Assembly (NCBI RefSeq): GCF_017654485.1
Contig: NZ_CP061091.1
Coordinates: 3,168,501 to 3,232,500, forward strand
Length of the DNA stretch: 64,000 nucleotides
DNA from: Roseomonas marmotae
GTDB lineage: Bacteria; Pseudomonadota; Alphaproteobacteria; Acetobacterales; Acetobacteraceae
Direction of reading: 5' to 3'
Position numbers and translations under genes: made by a program. Positions 54,567-64,000 of this stretch are shown piece after piece. The notes beneath the pieces were generated by a model, which searched no databases, had not been told where the DNA came from, and worked only from the letters and a program-made list of their open reading frames with translations. The stretch's first letter is position 1; each line of letters opens with the position of its first letter.

Positions 54567-56723
54567 TCAGCGCGCCGCCTTGGCCTCCTTCCGGCGCTTC
54601 GTCAGGATGAACTCGGTATAGCCATTGGGCTGCGTCGCACCCTCGAAGACCAGGTCCCGCGCCGCGTTGAAGGCTGGCCCGTCGAAGCCCGGCGCCATCG
54701 GCGTATAGGCGGGGTCGCCGGCATTCTGCCGGTCCACCACGGCGGCCATGCGGCGCAGGGTCTCCTCCACCTGCTCCCGGCTCACCACGCCATGTCGCAG
54801 CCAGTTCGCGATGTGCTGGGCGGAGATCCGCAGCGTCGCGCGGTCCTCCATCAGCCCGACATTGTTGATGTCCGGCACCTTGGAGCAGCCGACGCCCTGG
54901 TCCACCCAGCGCACCACATAGCCCAGGATGCCCTGGGCATTGTTGTCCAGCTCCGCCTGCACATCCTCCGGCGACCAGTTGCTGTCGGAGAGCGGGAGGG
55001 TCAGCAGGTCGTCCAGCCTGGCGCGGCGGCCGCCGGCCGCGATCTCCTGCTGCCGGGCCGCGACATCCACCTCGTGGTAGTGCAGCGCGTGCAGCGTGGC
55101 GGCGGTGGGCGAAGGCACCCAGGCGGTATTGGCGCCGGCCTTCGGGTGGCCCGACTTCTGCGCCAGCATATCGGCCATCTTGTCCGGCGCCGCCCACATG
55201 CCCTTGCCGATCTGCGCGCGGCCGCGCAGCCCGCAGGCGAGGCCGGAATCGACGTTCCAGTCCTCATAGGCCTTGATCCAGGCGGCGCCCTTCATGTCGT
55301 TCTTCCGCAGCACCGGGCCGGCTTCCATGTCGGTATGGATCTCGTCGCCCGTGCGGTCGAGGAAGCCGGTGTTGATGAAGGCCACACGGTCCTTCGCCTC
55401 CGCGATGCAGGCGCGCAGGTTGACGGTGGTGCGCCGCTCCTCATCCATGATGCCGAGCTTCACGGTGTTGCGCGGCAGGCCCAGCACATCCTCGACGCGG
55501 CCGAAGAGCTCATTGGCCCACGCCACTTCCCTGGGCCCGTGCATCTTCGGCTTCACGATATAGACGCTGCCCTTGCGGGAGTTCATGCGCCTGCCGCGGA
55601 TGTCGTGCATGGCGATGGCGACGGTGCACATCGCGTCCAGGATCGTCTCGGGCGTCTCCTGCCCATCACTCAGCACCACGTCGGTCATCATATGGTGGCC
55701 GACATTGCGGACCAGCATCAGACTGCGGCCATGCAGCGTCAGCGTCGAGCCATCGGGCGCGGTGTACTGGCGGTCGGGGTTCAGGCGGCGCGTCACCTCG
55801 CGCCCCTCCTTGCCGAAGGTGGCGGCAAGGTCGCCCTTCATCAGCCCCAGCCAGTTGCGATAGACGAGGACCTTGTCCTCCGCATCCACCGCCGTGACGG
55901 AATCCTCGCAGTCCATGATGGTGGAGACGGCGGCCTCCATCACCAGGTCGGCGATGCCGGCCGGGTCGTCGCAGCCGATCGGGTGATCCTTGTCGATCAC
56001 GATCTCCAGATGCAGCCCATTATGGCGCAGCAGGATGGCGGTGGGGCTCAGCGGCTCGCCGGCATAGCCGGCGAATTGCGCGGCATCGGCCAGCCGGCAC
56101 TCGCCATCGGCGCTCTCCAGCTCCAGCACGCCATTGCGCACGGCCAGGGAGGTGACAGCGGCCCAGCTGCCGCTCTTCAGCGGCACGGCGGCGTCCAGCA
56201 CCTCGCGCGCGCGGGCGATCACCGCGGCGCCGCGCATCTTGTTGAAGCCCTTGCCGCGTGCCAGGTCGCCCTCGTCCGGGATGGCGTCGGTGCCGTAGAG
56301 CGCGTCGTAGAGGCTGCCCCAGCGGGCATTGCCGGCATTCAGCGCGTAGCGGGCATTGTTGACCGGCACCACCAGCTGCGGCCCGGCGATGGAGGCGATT
56401 TCCTCATCGACATTGGTGGTGGCGGCGGCGACCTGCGCCGGTTCCGGCAGCAGGTAGCCGATCTCCTCCAGGAAAGCGCGATAGGCGGCGCGGTCGACCG
56501 GCCGCGCCGGATGCGCGCGGTGCCAGGCGTCGATCCGGGCCTGCAGGGCATCGCGCTCGGCCAGCAGGGCGGCGTTGCGGGGGGCGAGGTCTTTCAGGAT
56601 GGCCTCGTAGCCCGCCCAGAAGGCATCCGGCGTCACGCCGGTACCGGGAAGGGCATCCTGCTCCAGGAAGGCCGCCAGCGCGGGCGCCACCTCCAGCCCG
56701 CCGATCCGCTTCATCTCCGCCAT
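54567..56723 (-). CDS. glcB: malate synthase G
   Basis: A 718-residue enzyme condensing acetyl-CoA with glyoxylate, allowing growth on acetate, glycolate or fatty acids. Family segments include [43 protein letters not shown], and [19 protein letters not shown]. The length is that of the monomeric G form. The ATG at 56723 has a GGAGG site; the longer frame adds an unsupported leader. Isocitrate lyase is not in the window. Confidence 0.96.
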   Translation of the reverse strand: MAEMKRIGGLEVAPALAAFLEQDALPGTGVTPDAFWAGYEAILKDLAPRNAALLAERDALQARIDAWHRAHPARPVDRAAYRAFLEEIGYLLPEPAQVAAATTNVDEEIASIAGPQLVVPVNNARYALNAGNARWGSLYDALYGTDAIPDEGDLARGKGFNKMRGAAVIARAREVLDAAVPLKSGSWAAVTSLAVRNGVLELESADGECRLADAAQFAGYAGEPLSPTAILLRHNGLHLEIVIDKDHPIGCDDPAGIADLVMEAAVSTIMDCEDSVTAVDAEDKVLVYRNWLGLMKGDLAATFGKEGREVTRRLNPDRQYTAPDGSTLTLHGRSLMLVRNVGHHMMTDVVLSDGQETPETILDAMCTVAIAMHDIRGRRMNSRKGSVYIVKPKMHGPREVAWANELFGRVEDVLGLPRNTVKLGIMDEERRTTVNLRACIAEAKDRVAFINTGFLDRTGDEIHTDMEAGPVLRKNDMKGAAWIKAYEDWNVDSGLACGLRGRAQIGKGMWAAPDKMADMLAQKSGHPKAGANTAWVPSPTAATLHALHYHEVDVAARQQEIAAGGRRARLDDLLTLPLSDSNWSPEDVQAELDNNAQGILGYVVRWVDQGVGCSKVPDINNVGLMEDRATLRISAQHIANWLRHGVVSREQVEETLRRMAAVVDRQNAGDPAYTPMAPGFDGPAFNAARDLVFEGATQPNGYTEFILTKRRKEAKAAR

Positions 56724-56758
56724 GGCCCCGCCCTCCATTTCTAAGCCGGATCGCAGGA

Positions 56759-57304
56759 TTAACCTTCTTCGGCGCCCTGGCAAAGCGGCGGGCGGCGGTG
56801 AATGCGGCAGATGCCCATGGGCGGGGCCGGCGCCAGCAGGTCCACCGGGCGGCCTTCGATCAGCGCCGCCAGCACCTTCAGCGGCCCGCCATGGGAGACG
56901 ATGATGGCCCCCGGCCGCAGTTCCGCCTGGAAGTCCCGCAGCCGCGCCACCAGCGCCGCGCCGCTCTCCCCTCCCGGCGGCGCGAAACCCCAGGGGTCGG
57001 CGGCCCAGGCATCGAGCGCAGCGCGCGGCACGGCATCCCAGGGCTGGCCCTCCCAGGCGCCGAAATCCAGCTCCAGGAGCCGGGCGTCCTGGATAACGGG
57101 AAGGCCCGTGGCGGCAGAGACGGCCCCGGCCAGGGCCATGCAGCGCCGAGCCGGGCTACTGAACAGCGCCGTGGCGGGGAAGCCGGCCAGCCCCGCCATG
57201 GCCGCGGCGGTGTCTCCCCCCGCGCCCGGCGGCAGGTCCAGCCGGCCGTAGCAGAGGCCAGGGGCGATGTCTGTCGGCAGATGGCGCAGCAGGGCATAAG
57301 TCAT
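56759..57304 (-). CDS. histidine phosphatase family protein (CobC-like)
   Basis: A 181-residue phosphatase of the phosphoglycerate-mutase-like superfamily. The phosphohistidine motif is LLRHLPTD, in which the usual RHG reads [32 protein letters not shown] (catalytic Glu) and IVSHGGPLK (second His) follow. It is closest to alpha-ribazole phosphatase CobC, but no cobalamin genes are nearby. It ends 35 bases before malate synthase on the same strand and diverges from the chemosensory operon. Confidence 0.85.
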   Translation of the reverse strand: MTYALLRHLPTDIAPGLCYGRLDLPPGAGGDTAAAMAGLAGFPATALFSSPARRCMALAGAVSAATGLPVIQDARLLELDFGAWEGQPWDAVPRAALDAWAADPWGFAPPGGESGAALVARLRDFQAELRPGAIIVSHGGPLKVLAALIEGRPVDLLAPAPPMGICRIHRRPPLCQGAEEG

Positions 57305-57450
57305 CGTCCAGGCGTTCTCGCGCCAATGTGCCCCCTGCGTCCATGCCGCGCGGTGTGGCCTCGCCCGCGGGACCGGTGTTAGAACTCCCCGGAAACAGCA
57401 GCTTGGCCAATGGAACTCCGATCCGCCCGCATGAAGTGGCCCAGTCTGGC

Positions 57451-57981
57451 ATGACGCTGAGCGGCCAGGACCCCCTGCCCGCCGGTGGTGAGGCGCAGTT
57501 CCTGCTCTTTGCCCTGGCCGGGCAGCGCTGTGCCCTGCCGCGCGAGGCGGTGCGGGAATTACTTCCGCTGCCCCGCCTCTCCCGCCCACCATCCCTGCCG
57601 GCCGCCCTGGCTGGCTTCGTGAACCTGGGCGGGGAGCCGCTGCCGGTGCTGGCGCTGGCGCATCTGCTGGGCTTGCGGGATGGCGCGGCCGAGGAAGACG
57701 GGCTCTACCGGCATATCGTCGTGGTGCGGGACATGCTGCCGGGCGCCGATGCCGGCCTGCTGGTGGACCGGGTGCAGGATCTGCAGGCCGTGCCGCCGGG
57801 CTGGCTTCGCCCGGCTCCGCCGGAGCAGAGCCTGAATGGCTGCGTCGCCGCCGGGCTTGCCATGCCGGATGGCTTCGTCCCCGTGCTGGACCCCGCGCGC
57901 ATCCTGCTGGCGCAGGAGCAGGCCAGCCTGGAGGAGCTGACCCGCCGGGCCTCCGGCCGGCTGAGGGAATGGACGGCCTGA
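57451..57981 (+). CDS. CheW-like scaffold protein (first of two)
   Basis: A 176-residue protein with one CheW domain (about 15-150): FLLFALAGQRCALPREAVRELLPLP, GFVNLGGEPLPVLALAHLLGL, and GLLVDRVQDLQAV. It couples a chemoreceptor to CheA. First gene of a Wsp-like operon; an ATG inside its 3' end begins the CheR gene. In Wsp nomenclature it may correspond to WspB or WspD. Confidence 0.9.
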   Translation: MTLSGQDPLPAGGEAQFLLFALAGQRCALPREAVRELLPLPRLSRPPSLPAALAGFVNLGGEPLPVLALAHLLGLRDGAAEEDGLYRHIVVVRDMLPGADAGLLVDRVQDLQAVPPGWLRPAPPEQSLNGCVAAGLAMPDGFVPVLDPARILLAQEQASLEELTRRASGRLREWTA

Positions 57982-59444
57982 TGGCGCCGTCCCCTGCGCG
58001 CGTCAGGCCGGCCTTCCTGCCGGATGCCGATTTCCTGCGGCTGAAGGCGATGCTGATCGGCCGCACCGGGCATTTCTATTACGAGGACAAGGACGACCTG
58101 CTCTGGGACCGCGTGCGCCAGCGGCTGCACGCCCTGAACCTGATGGGCATCGCGCCCTATCTGGAACGGCTGGAGGACCCGGCGCTGGGCGAGGCCGAAT
58201 GGGCCGCGCTGGAAGCCGAGATCACCATCGGCGAGACCTTCTTCTTCCGCTATGCCGAGCAGTTCGCGGCCCTCAGGGACATCATCCTGCCGGACATCCT
58301 GGCCCGGAACGCGGAAAGCCGCCGGTTGCGCATCTGGAGCGCCGGTTGTGCCAATGGCTCCGAACCTTATTCCCTGGCCATCCTGCTGCGGCAGATGCTG
58401 GGGGAAGCCATCGGGGAATGGCGCATCACCCTGCTCGGCACCGACCTGAACGAGGCGGCGCTGGAGACGGCGCGGGGCGCCGTCTTCTCCCCCTGGGCGT
58501 TGCGCTCCGTGTCGGCCGAGGACCGCGCGCGGGATTTCACGCCGGATCTGGCGGGGCGTGGCTGGCAGCTGCGGCCGCAGCACCGCAGCATGGTGCGCTT
58601 CCAGCGGCACAACCTGCTGGACCTGCTGACCCCTGGCGGCTCGTTGCAGATGACCGAGTTCGACCTCGTGCTCTGCCGCAATGTGCTGATCTATTTCCAC
58701 CCGGACACGGTGCTGTCCCTGGTGCACAGCCTGGCGGAGCGGCTGGTGCCGGGCGGCTGGCTGCTGCTGGGCCATGCCGAGCCGTCGCCGGCCTATGAGC
58801 GGTTCCTGCATCCGGTGCCCCTGCCCGGCACGGCCGCCTGGCGGCGGGGCGCCGAGGGGCTGCCGCCTCTGCCCAAGCCGCCGCCGGCACCGCCCCCCGC
58901 CCCGGAAGCACTTCCTCCTCCTGCTCCTGCCCCCGTCGCCTGGGCGCCGCTGGTGCCGCCCCCGCAACCGCCCGGCCGGGCGGCCATGCCCGCCGCCCCG
59001 ATGGCCGCCCCGATGGCCGCCCTGCCGCCCGCTGCCAATTCGGCCGATGACGCGCTGGTCCGGGCGCGGGCGCGGGCCGACCTGGGCGACCTGGAAGGCG
59101 CGGGCCTGGCCTGCCGCCAGGGGCTGGAGGCCGAGCCGGGGAATGCCGCGCTGCATTTCTACGACGCGCTGGTCGCCTGGGCCGCCGGCAGGACAGCCGA
59201 GGCCGAGCGTGCCTTCCGCCGTGCCATCGCGCTGCGCGACGATTTCGCCATGGCGCATTACCAGCTGGGCCTGCTGCTGCTGGCCGAGGGGCGCGGCGTG
59301 CCCGGCCGCAAATCCATCGCCGCCGCCGCCCGCATCGCCCAGGGGCAGCCAGAGGATGCGCCCCTGCAGGAAGCAGACGGCATGACCGCCGGCATGCTGC
59401 GCGCCGCCGCCCGGCTGCACCTCCATGGCTCCGGGACCGCCTGA
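57969..59444 (+). CDS. CheR-type receptor methyltransferase with TPR tail
   Basis: A 491-residue protein. The N-terminal CheR domain (about 20-285) has GETFFFRY (88-95), the SAM motif SAGCANGSEPYSLA (124-137) and CRNVLIYFHPD. A ~65-residue Pro/Ala-rich linker and a C-terminal TPR region (about 350-460; ADLGDLEGAGLACRQGLEAEPG) follow. This CheR-TPR architecture is that of WspC. It should methylate the operon's MCP using SAM. It overlaps cheW by 13 bases from the first ATG, or by one base from the ATG at 57981. Confidence 0.92.
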   Translation: MDGLMAPSPARVRPAFLPDADFLRLKAMLIGRTGHFYYEDKDDLLWDRVRQRLHALNLMGIAPYLERLEDPALGEAEWAALEAEITIGETFFFRYAEQFAALRDIILPDILARNAESRRLRIWSAGCANGSEPYSLAILLRQMLGEAIGEWRITLLGTDLNEAALETARGAVFSPWALRSVSAEDRARDFTPDLAGRGWQLRPQHRSMVRFQRHNLLDLLTPGGSLQMTEFDLVLCRNVLIYFHPDTVLSLVHSLAERLVPGGWLLLGHAEPSPAYERFLHPVPLPGTAAWRRGAEGLPPLPKPPPAPPPAPEALPPPAPAPVAWAPLVPPPQPPGRAAMPAAPMAAPMAALPPAANSADDALVRARARADLGDLEGAGLACRQGLEAEPGNAALHFYDALVAWAAGRTAEAERAFRRAIALRDDFAMAHYQLGLLLLAEGRGVPGRKSIAAAARIAQGQPEDAPLQEADGMTAGMLRAAARLHLHGSGTA

Positions 59445-59446
59445 TC

Positions 59447-60019
59447 ATGCCCCTCCGCATCCTGCCGCCGCATGAGACCGGACCTGACCGCGCCACCCGC
59501 ATCCTGGATGCCCGTACCCGTCAGCTGGCCTCGCGCGGCGCGCGGCGGGCCAGCGGCCCGGTCAGCGCGCCACTGCTGCTCTGCGCCCTCGGCGTCGAGA
59601 CCTATGGCCTGCCGCTGAGCGGCGTGGCGCAGGTGGTGCCCTTCGCCCCCTGCACCCCCGCCCCGGGCCAGCCTGCCGCCATGCTGGGCTTCCATGGCCG
59701 TGCCGGGCAGATCTTCCTGGTGCTGGATCTCGCCCTGGCGCTCGGCATGGCCGCGCCCCCGCCCGGCGGGCATCTGCTGCTGCTGCGCCAGGGCGGGCGC
59801 CGCTTCGCCCTGCGGGTGGACCGTGCCCTGGCCACCGCCGGGGCCCTGCCGGTCGTCGAGGCGGAGAGCGGCCATCGCGCCGCGCCCGGCCCGGTGACCA
59901 GCCATGTCATGGCGCCCGCCGGGCTGGCTGGCCCCGCCCCTGTCCTGACCGGCGTGATCGACCCGGAACGCCTGCTGCGGCCCTTCCTGGCCAGCCCCGC
60001 CCCCTCTCCCGGAGCATGA
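59447..60019 (+). CDS. CheW-like scaffold protein (second)
   Basis: A 190-residue CheW-domain protein. The domain runs about 43-185 (LLLCALGVETYGLPLSGVAQVVPF; MLGFHGRAGQIFLVLDLALALGM; RRFALRVDRALAT). It is more diverged than the first CheW and has an N-terminal Arg-rich extension. Two CheW genes flanking CheR mirror wspB-wspC-wspD. It starts 2 bases after the CheR stop. Confidence 0.88.
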   Translation: MPLRILPPHETGPDRATRILDARTRQLASRGARRASGPVSAPLLLCALGVETYGLPLSGVAQVVPFAPCTPAPGQPAAMLGFHGRAGQIFLVLDLALALGMAAPPPGGHLLLLRQGGRRFALRVDRALATAGALPVVEAESGHRAAPGPVTSHVMAPAGLAGPAPVLTGVIDPERLLRPFLASPAPSPGA

Positions 60020-60023
60020 CGTC

Positions 60024-61691
60024 TTGAGCATCGCCAACCGCATCCTTCTTGGCTTCTCTATCCTCGTGCTCATGCTGGTGCTGCTGGGCGTCTACGGGCT
60101 GAACCAGATCGGCGTCGTCACCTCCGGCACCGACACCATCGTCTCACGCGACCTGGCGCTGCTGCGGCAGCTGACGCAGTTCCGGGATGCCGAGGGCGCC
60201 ATGCAGGAGAAGCGCAGCCGTGCCGTCACCGGCTTTCTGCTGCAGCGGTTGGATGGCACGGCGCCGGAGGCCGACCTGGCGCAGGCCTGGCAGAGCGATG
60301 CCGCGCGCGCCGATGCCCTGCTGGCCGAGATCCTCTCCACCGCCAACCGCTACGCGGCCACCGGCGTCTCCGCCCAGCGTGTGGGCGGCTGGCAGCAGGT
60401 GGCGCAGCTGCTGAACCAGGCGGCGCTGCCGCTGCGGCAGCTGCGGGAGCAGACCCAGGCACAGTTCCAGGCCATCCGGGCCGGGGACCAGGCCGCGGTC
60501 GTGTCCGCCGCCAGCGCCATCGCCGCCCAGCGCGCCGATCTCGGCCAGATGATCGACCGGACGCAGGAGGTGCTGAACAGCGTCATCACCGCCGGGCAGC
60601 AGCGCAGCGCGCAGATCTATGAGGAGAGCCGCTTCTCGGTGGTGCTGGCCCTGATCGGCTCGGTCGTGCTGGGCCTCGTCATCGCCCTGCTGATCCGCCG
60701 CTCCATCGTCAACCCGCTCTCGGCCTTCATGGAATTCGTCGAGCGCGTGGGGCGCGGCGACCTCTCCGGCCCCCCCGCCGCCACAGGGCGGGACGAGCTG
60801 GGCCAGCTGGGCGCCACGCTGAACGAGATGGTGGACGGCCTGCGCCAGCTGGCGCGCCAGAGCCGCGATGCCACCAGTGACCTGAACGCCGCCGCCGCCG
60901 AGATCCGCGCCAGCACGCAGGAACAGGCCGCGAGCGTTGAGGAGCAGCTGGCCGCCGTGCAGGAGACGGCCGCCACGGTGGACGAGATCACCCATTCCGG
61001 CACGCAGATCGGCAAGCGCGCGCAGGAGGTGATCGCCTCCGCCCAGGCCACCGCGCAGACCTCCGGCGCCGGCCTCAGGGCGGTGGACGAGACGGTGCGG
61101 GCGATGGACGCCATCCGCGACCAGGCCGAGGCCGTGGCCACCAATATCGTGGCGCTGAGCGAGAAGACGCAGGCCATCGGCGAGATCATCACCACCGTCA
61201 ACGACATCTCCGAACGCTCCCACCTGCTGGCGCTGAACGCCGCGATCGAGGCGGCGGCGGCCGGCGAGCAGGGCCGCAGCTTCTCGGTGGTGGCGGCGGA
61301 GATGAAGACGCTGGCCGACCAGGCGAAGGAGGCCACCAGCCAGGTGCGCTCGATCCTCGGCGACATCCAGCGCGGCATCAATTCCTCAGTCATGCTGACG
61401 GAAGAGGCGGTGAAGCGCGTAGCCGCCGGGCGGGAGCGCACGGACACCACCCACACCACCATCAGCGAGATCACGGCCCGCATCCAGGAAAGCGTGCAGA
61501 CCTTCCAGCAGATCGTCGCCAGCACCAACCAGCAGCAACTGGGCATCGAGCAGGTGATGAGCGCGCTGCAGAACATCCGCCAGGCCAGCCAGCAGACGGC
61601 GGCGGGCACGCGGCAGCTGGATATGGCGGCGGCCAATCTCTCCCAGCTCTCGGCGCAGCTCGTCACCCTCGCCGACCGCTACCGCATCTGA
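60024..61691 (+). CDS. methyl-accepting chemosensory receptor
   Basis: A 555-residue membrane receptor. TM1 is about residues 7-29, a ~165-residue helical periplasmic sensor follows (four-helix-bundle like), and TM2 is about 197-219. A HAMP domain (NPLSAFMEFVERVGRGDLSG) and a cytoplasmic signalling hairpin come next. The tip contains NDISERSHLLALNAAIEAAAAGEQGRSFSVVAAEMKTLADQ. There is no C-terminal CheR/CheB-docking pentapeptide. Start is TTG at 60024 after a GGAG site. Its place in the operon corresponds to WspA, though wspA is usually first. Confidence 0.92.
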   Translation: MSIANRILLGFSILVLMLVLLGVYGLNQIGVVTSGTDTIVSRDLALLRQLTQFRDAEGAMQEKRSRAVTGFLLQRLDGTAPEADLAQAWQSDAARADALLAEILSTANRYAATGVSAQRVGGWQQVAQLLNQAALPLRQLREQTQAQFQAIRAGDQAAVVSAASAIAAQRADLGQMIDRTQEVLNSVITAGQQRSAQIYEESRFSVVLALIGSVVLGLVIALLIRRSIVNPLSAFMEFVERVGRGDLSGPPAATGRDELGQLGATLNEMVDGLRQLARQSRDATSDLNAAAAEIRASTQEQAASVEEQLAAVQETAATVDEITHSGTQIGKRAQEVIASAQATAQTSGAGLRAVDETVRAMDAIRDQAEAVATNIVALSEKTQAIGEIITTVNDISERSHLLALNAAIEAAAAGEQGRSFSVVAAEMKTLADQAKEATSQVRSILGDIQRGINSSVMLTEEAVKRVAAGRERTDTTHTTISEITARIQESVQTFQQIVASTNQQQLGIEQVMSALQNIRQASQQTAAGTRQLDMAAANLSQLSAQLVTLADRYRI

Positions 61692-61709
61692 GGCGGGGAG
61701 CGGAATCCC

Positions 61710-63935
61710 TTGCCGATGTCGGACCTGCGCCGGGAGCTGCTGGCGGCCTTCGATGCCGAACACAAGGAGCATCTGGGCGCCATCCGCGCCGCGCTGGATG
61801 CGGCCGAGCGTGGCGAGCAGGCCGACCTGCGCGACATCTTCCGCCGCGCCCATAGCCTGAAGGGCGCCGCGCGGGCGGTGGACCTGCCGGTGGTGGAGGA
61901 GGTGGCGCACCGGCTGGAGGCCGTGCTGGCCCGCGTGGCGGAAGGCGCCATGGCGCTGGACGCGCGGGTGGCGGCGGGCGTCCAGGTGGGGCTGGACGGG
62001 ATCGAGGGCTATGTCGCCGCCCTCTCTGGCGGGGCCGCGCCGCCGGTGCCTGCCGCCGCGATCGCCGCGCTGGATGCGCTGCTGGGCCAGGGGGCGCCGG
62101 CCGGGTCCGCGCCTTCAGGCCAGCCGCAGCCGCCCTCGGCGTTGTCGCCGGCACCTGGACCGGCCGCCGAACCCGCCGCCCCGGCGCCCGCCGGCCCCGT
62201 CGAATACCTGCGGGTGAATGCCGAGCAGATCGAGGCCCTGGCCGGCGCGGTGCATACGCTCTCCGAGGAAGTGGCGCATCAAGGGGGACTGGAGGCGGAG
62301 CTGCGGGACCTGGATGCCTCGCTCTCCACCCTGCGCCGCAATTGCGAGGCGATGCTGCGCCCTGGACAGAATCAGGCGCCGGCCCTGAGCGAGGTGGTGC
62401 GGGGCCTGGACGGGCTCTCCCGCCGCGTTTCGCGGCTGGCGCGTCAACAGCACGCCGCCACCTTCTCCGCCGAGGCCGCCGCCCAGCGGGTGCGGGAACA
62501 GGTGGAGGCGATCGCCCTGGTGCCGGCCGAGACGGTGCTGGGGCCACTCGGCCGCATGGCGCGCGAGCTGGCGCGAGAGCTGGGCCAGGATGTGGCGGTG
62601 CGGCTGGAAGGCATGGAGATCCAGGCCGACCGCCGCGTGCTGCAGACCCTGAAGGACCCGGTGCTGCATCTGCTGCGGAATGCCATCGGCCACGGGGTGG
62701 AACGGCCGGAGGAACGCCGCGCCCGTGGCAAGCCGGAGCGCGCCGAGGTGGTGCTGCGGCTCTCCGGCCGGGGCGGTTTGCTGGTGCTGAGCGTGATCGA
62801 TGACGGGCGCGGGCCCGATCTGCCGCGCATCGAGGCCACCGGCATCCGCCAGGGCCTGCTGCCGGACCGCGCGCCCGATGCGCCGCCGCCGCCATCCGAC
62901 CGGCTGCTCTCCCTGGTCTTCGAGCCCGGCTTCTCCACCGCGGCCGAGGTGGACCGGCTTTCCGGCCGCGGCATGGGGCTTTCGGTGGTGGCCGAGGCGG
63001 CGCGGCGGCTGCGTGGCGGGGTGCTGATGCGGCCGCGCCGCCGGGGCGGAACGGTGGTGGAGATCGCCGTCCCCTTCTCCGCCGCGCGGCAGAAGGTGCT
63101 GTTGGTGGAGGCCGGGGGCCTGACCTATGGCCTGCCCAGCCATGGCGTGGAGCGGCTTCTGCGCCTGCCGCTGGCGGCGGTGGAAAGTGTCGAGGGCCGG
63201 CCGGTCACGCGCATCGCGGCGGGGGGGCGAGACGTTATCGCCCCCGTGATCGCTCTCTCTGCCCTGCTTGGTTCATCCCAGGCCACGATTCCGGTCGAGG
63301 CCGGCCATGTGAACGCCGTGCTGCTACGCCGTGGCGAGCGCCACTGCGCGCTGGCCGTGGATGCCATGCGCGATGTCCGCACCTTACTGGTGGACAGCCT
63401 GGATGCTCCGGGCCTCGATACCGAACTGCTGAGCGGCATCGCCCCGCGGGAGGGCGAAGCCCCTGCCCTGGTGCTGAGCCCGGAAGGGCTGGTCGGCCGG
63501 TGGCTGCGGGACGAGGGGCACCTGGCCTCCGGCACTCTGGGCCTGGCCCCGGCGGAGGAACGCGCTTCCGCCACCATCCTGGTGGTCGATGACTCCATCA
63601 CCACCCGGACGCTGGAGAAGAGCATCCTGGAGGCGCAGGGCTACCGCGTGCTACTGAGCGTGGACGGGCTGGAGGCCCTGAACCTGCTGCGCAGCGGCGA
63701 TGCGCTGGTGGACCTGGTGGTGGCGGATGTCGAGATGCCGCGCATGGATGGCTATGCGCTGCTGCAGGCCATCAAGACCGACCCGCGCCTGGCGCCGCTG
63801 CCGGTGATCCTGATGACCTCCCGCGCCTCGCCCGAGGATGTACGGCGGGGCCTCGATCTCGGTGCCGGCGCCTATATCGCCAAGCAGAAATTCGATCAGC
63901 GGGAACTTCTGGCCACAATCGGCCAGATGCTGTGA
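61710..63935 (+). CDS. hybrid chemosensory histidine kinase, CheA-REC
   Basis: A 741-residue cytoplasmic kinase. The Hpt domain holds the phosphoryl His48 (RRAHSLKGAARA). A Pro/Ala linker, a dimerisation helix and an ATPase domain follow (NAIGHGVERPEERRARGKPE; IDDGRGPDL; SGRGMGLSVV). A CheW-like domain (about 470-590) and a C-terminal receiver domain with Asp627-Asp628, phospho-acceptor Asp673 (VVADVEMPRMDG) and Lys725 complete it. CheA fused to REC is the WspE arrangement. The TTG at 61710 has a well-spaced GGGGAG site; ATG 61716 is alternative. Confidence 0.94.
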   Translation: MPMSDLRRELLAAFDAEHKEHLGAIRAALDAAERGEQADLRDIFRRAHSLKGAARAVDLPVVEEVAHRLEAVLARVAEGAMALDARVAAGVQVGLDGIEGYVAALSGGAAPPVPAAAIAALDALLGQGAPAGSAPSGQPQPPSALSPAPGPAAEPAAPAPAGPVEYLRVNAEQIEALAGAVHTLSEEVAHQGGLEAELRDLDASLSTLRRNCEAMLRPGQNQAPALSEVVRGLDGLSRRVSRLARQQHAATFSAEAAAQRVREQVEAIALVPAETVLGPLGRMARELARELGQDVAVRLEGMEIQADRRVLQTLKDPVLHLLRNAIGHGVERPEERRARGKPERAEVVLRLSGRGGLLVLSVIDDGRGPDLPRIEATGIRQGLLPDRAPDAPPPPSDRLLSLVFEPGFSTAAEVDRLSGRGMGLSVVAEAARRLRGGVLMRPRRRGGTVVEIAVPFSAARQKVLLVEAGGLTYGLPSHGVERLLRLPLAAVESVEGRPVTRIAAGGRDVIAPVIALSALLGSSQATIPVEAGHVNAVLLRRGERHCALAVDAMRDVRTLLVDSLDAPGLDTELLSGIAPREGEAPALVLSPEGLVGRWLRDEGHLASGTLGLAPAEERASATILVVDDSITTRTLEKSILEAQGYRVLLSVDGLEALNLLRSGDALVDLVVADVEMPRMDGYALLQAIKTDPRLAPLPVILMTSRASPEDVRRGLDLGAGAYIAKQKFDQRELLATIGQML

Positions 63936-64000
63936 GCATGGCCGAGCCTGTCCTGACGCCCCTGGGGCACCCGCCCGTCCGCGTGATGATCGTCGAGGAT
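63932..64000 (+). CDS. probable CheB/receiver-domain protein, N-terminal fragment
   Basis: Only the first codons are in the window. A GTG at 63932 overlaps the cheA stop (GTGA) and an ATG follows at 63938. The visible end VRVMIVED is the first strand and acidic pocket of a response-regulator receiver domain. By operon order a CheB-type methylesterase (WspF) is expected, but a diguanylate cyclase regulator (WspR) is also possible. Confidence 0.6.
   Translation, partial: MSMAEPVLTPLGHPPVRVMIVED

Noticed and set aside
1..64000. tRNA, rRNA and CRISPR arrays
   Set aside because: No cloverleaf with TTCRANNC arm, no rRNA consensus and no regularly spaced direct repeats were seen by eye. A tRNAscan or CRISPR finder run would settle it.

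Overview
The window is about 70% GC or more and densely packed with genes whose third codon positions are almost all G or C. Its gene content points to an alphaproteobacterium. It has a split b/b' ATP synthase stator, a CcrM-type GANTC methyltransferase, an ispH-thrB-rnhA block, a DUF721-dsbA-smc block beside mutY, an argD-argF...hslO block and a tandem glycine riboswitch before gcvT-gcvH-gcvP. The protein sequences look most like Acetobacteraceae of the Roseomonas type. That placement is inferred from family resemblance and base composition, not from a search. No rRNA, tRNA, CRISPR array or intact mobile element was seen.

Layout, 0-29 kb (mostly housekeeping): end of an ABC permease; DgoK; an alpha/beta hydrolase; the F0 genes atpI-B-E-F'-F; a membrane PAS-GGDEF-EAL protein; smc, a DsbA-like protein and DUF721/DciA; mutY; a zinc alcohol dehydrogenase with a small membrane protein; DUF3072; ccrM, rnhB and a Tat/Sec-exported hydrolase; GNAT; topoisomerase IB; NUDIX; the gcv operon with riboswitch and a strong terminator; a lipoprotein; ispH-thrB-rnhA.

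29.2-33.2 kb is an accessory stretch. It holds a frameshifted and truncated IS transposase abutting rnhA, an orphan tripartite-tricarboxylate (Bug) binding protein, a small DksA/TraR zinc-finger protein, a PEP-CTERM protein with a near-perfect sigma-54 promoter and an overlapping inverted repeat, and a DUF6270 protein. It is followed by a complete dipeptide-type ABC importer (33.2-38.3 kb) and a secreted repeat protein built on a 56-residue period.

39-50.6 kb: argD-argF, a UbiM/UbiH-type ubiquinone hydroxylase, hslO, a lipoprotein, RidA, folE, apaG, a metallo-beta-lactamase-fold hydrolase, a putative outer-membrane beta-barrel preceded by an AT-rich palindrome, and two DMT exporters.

50.7-54.5 kb is an envelope-glycan module: a GT-C-like membrane protein diverges from a methyltransferase / polyprenyl-phosphate GT2 / SMR-like flippase operon. 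Malate synthase G and a histidine phosphatase follow. From 57.45 kb to the window end runs a Wsp-like chemosensory operon (CheW, CheR-TPR, CheW, MCP, CheA-REC, start of a probable CheB). Such systems often control c-di-GMP or gene expression instead of swimming.
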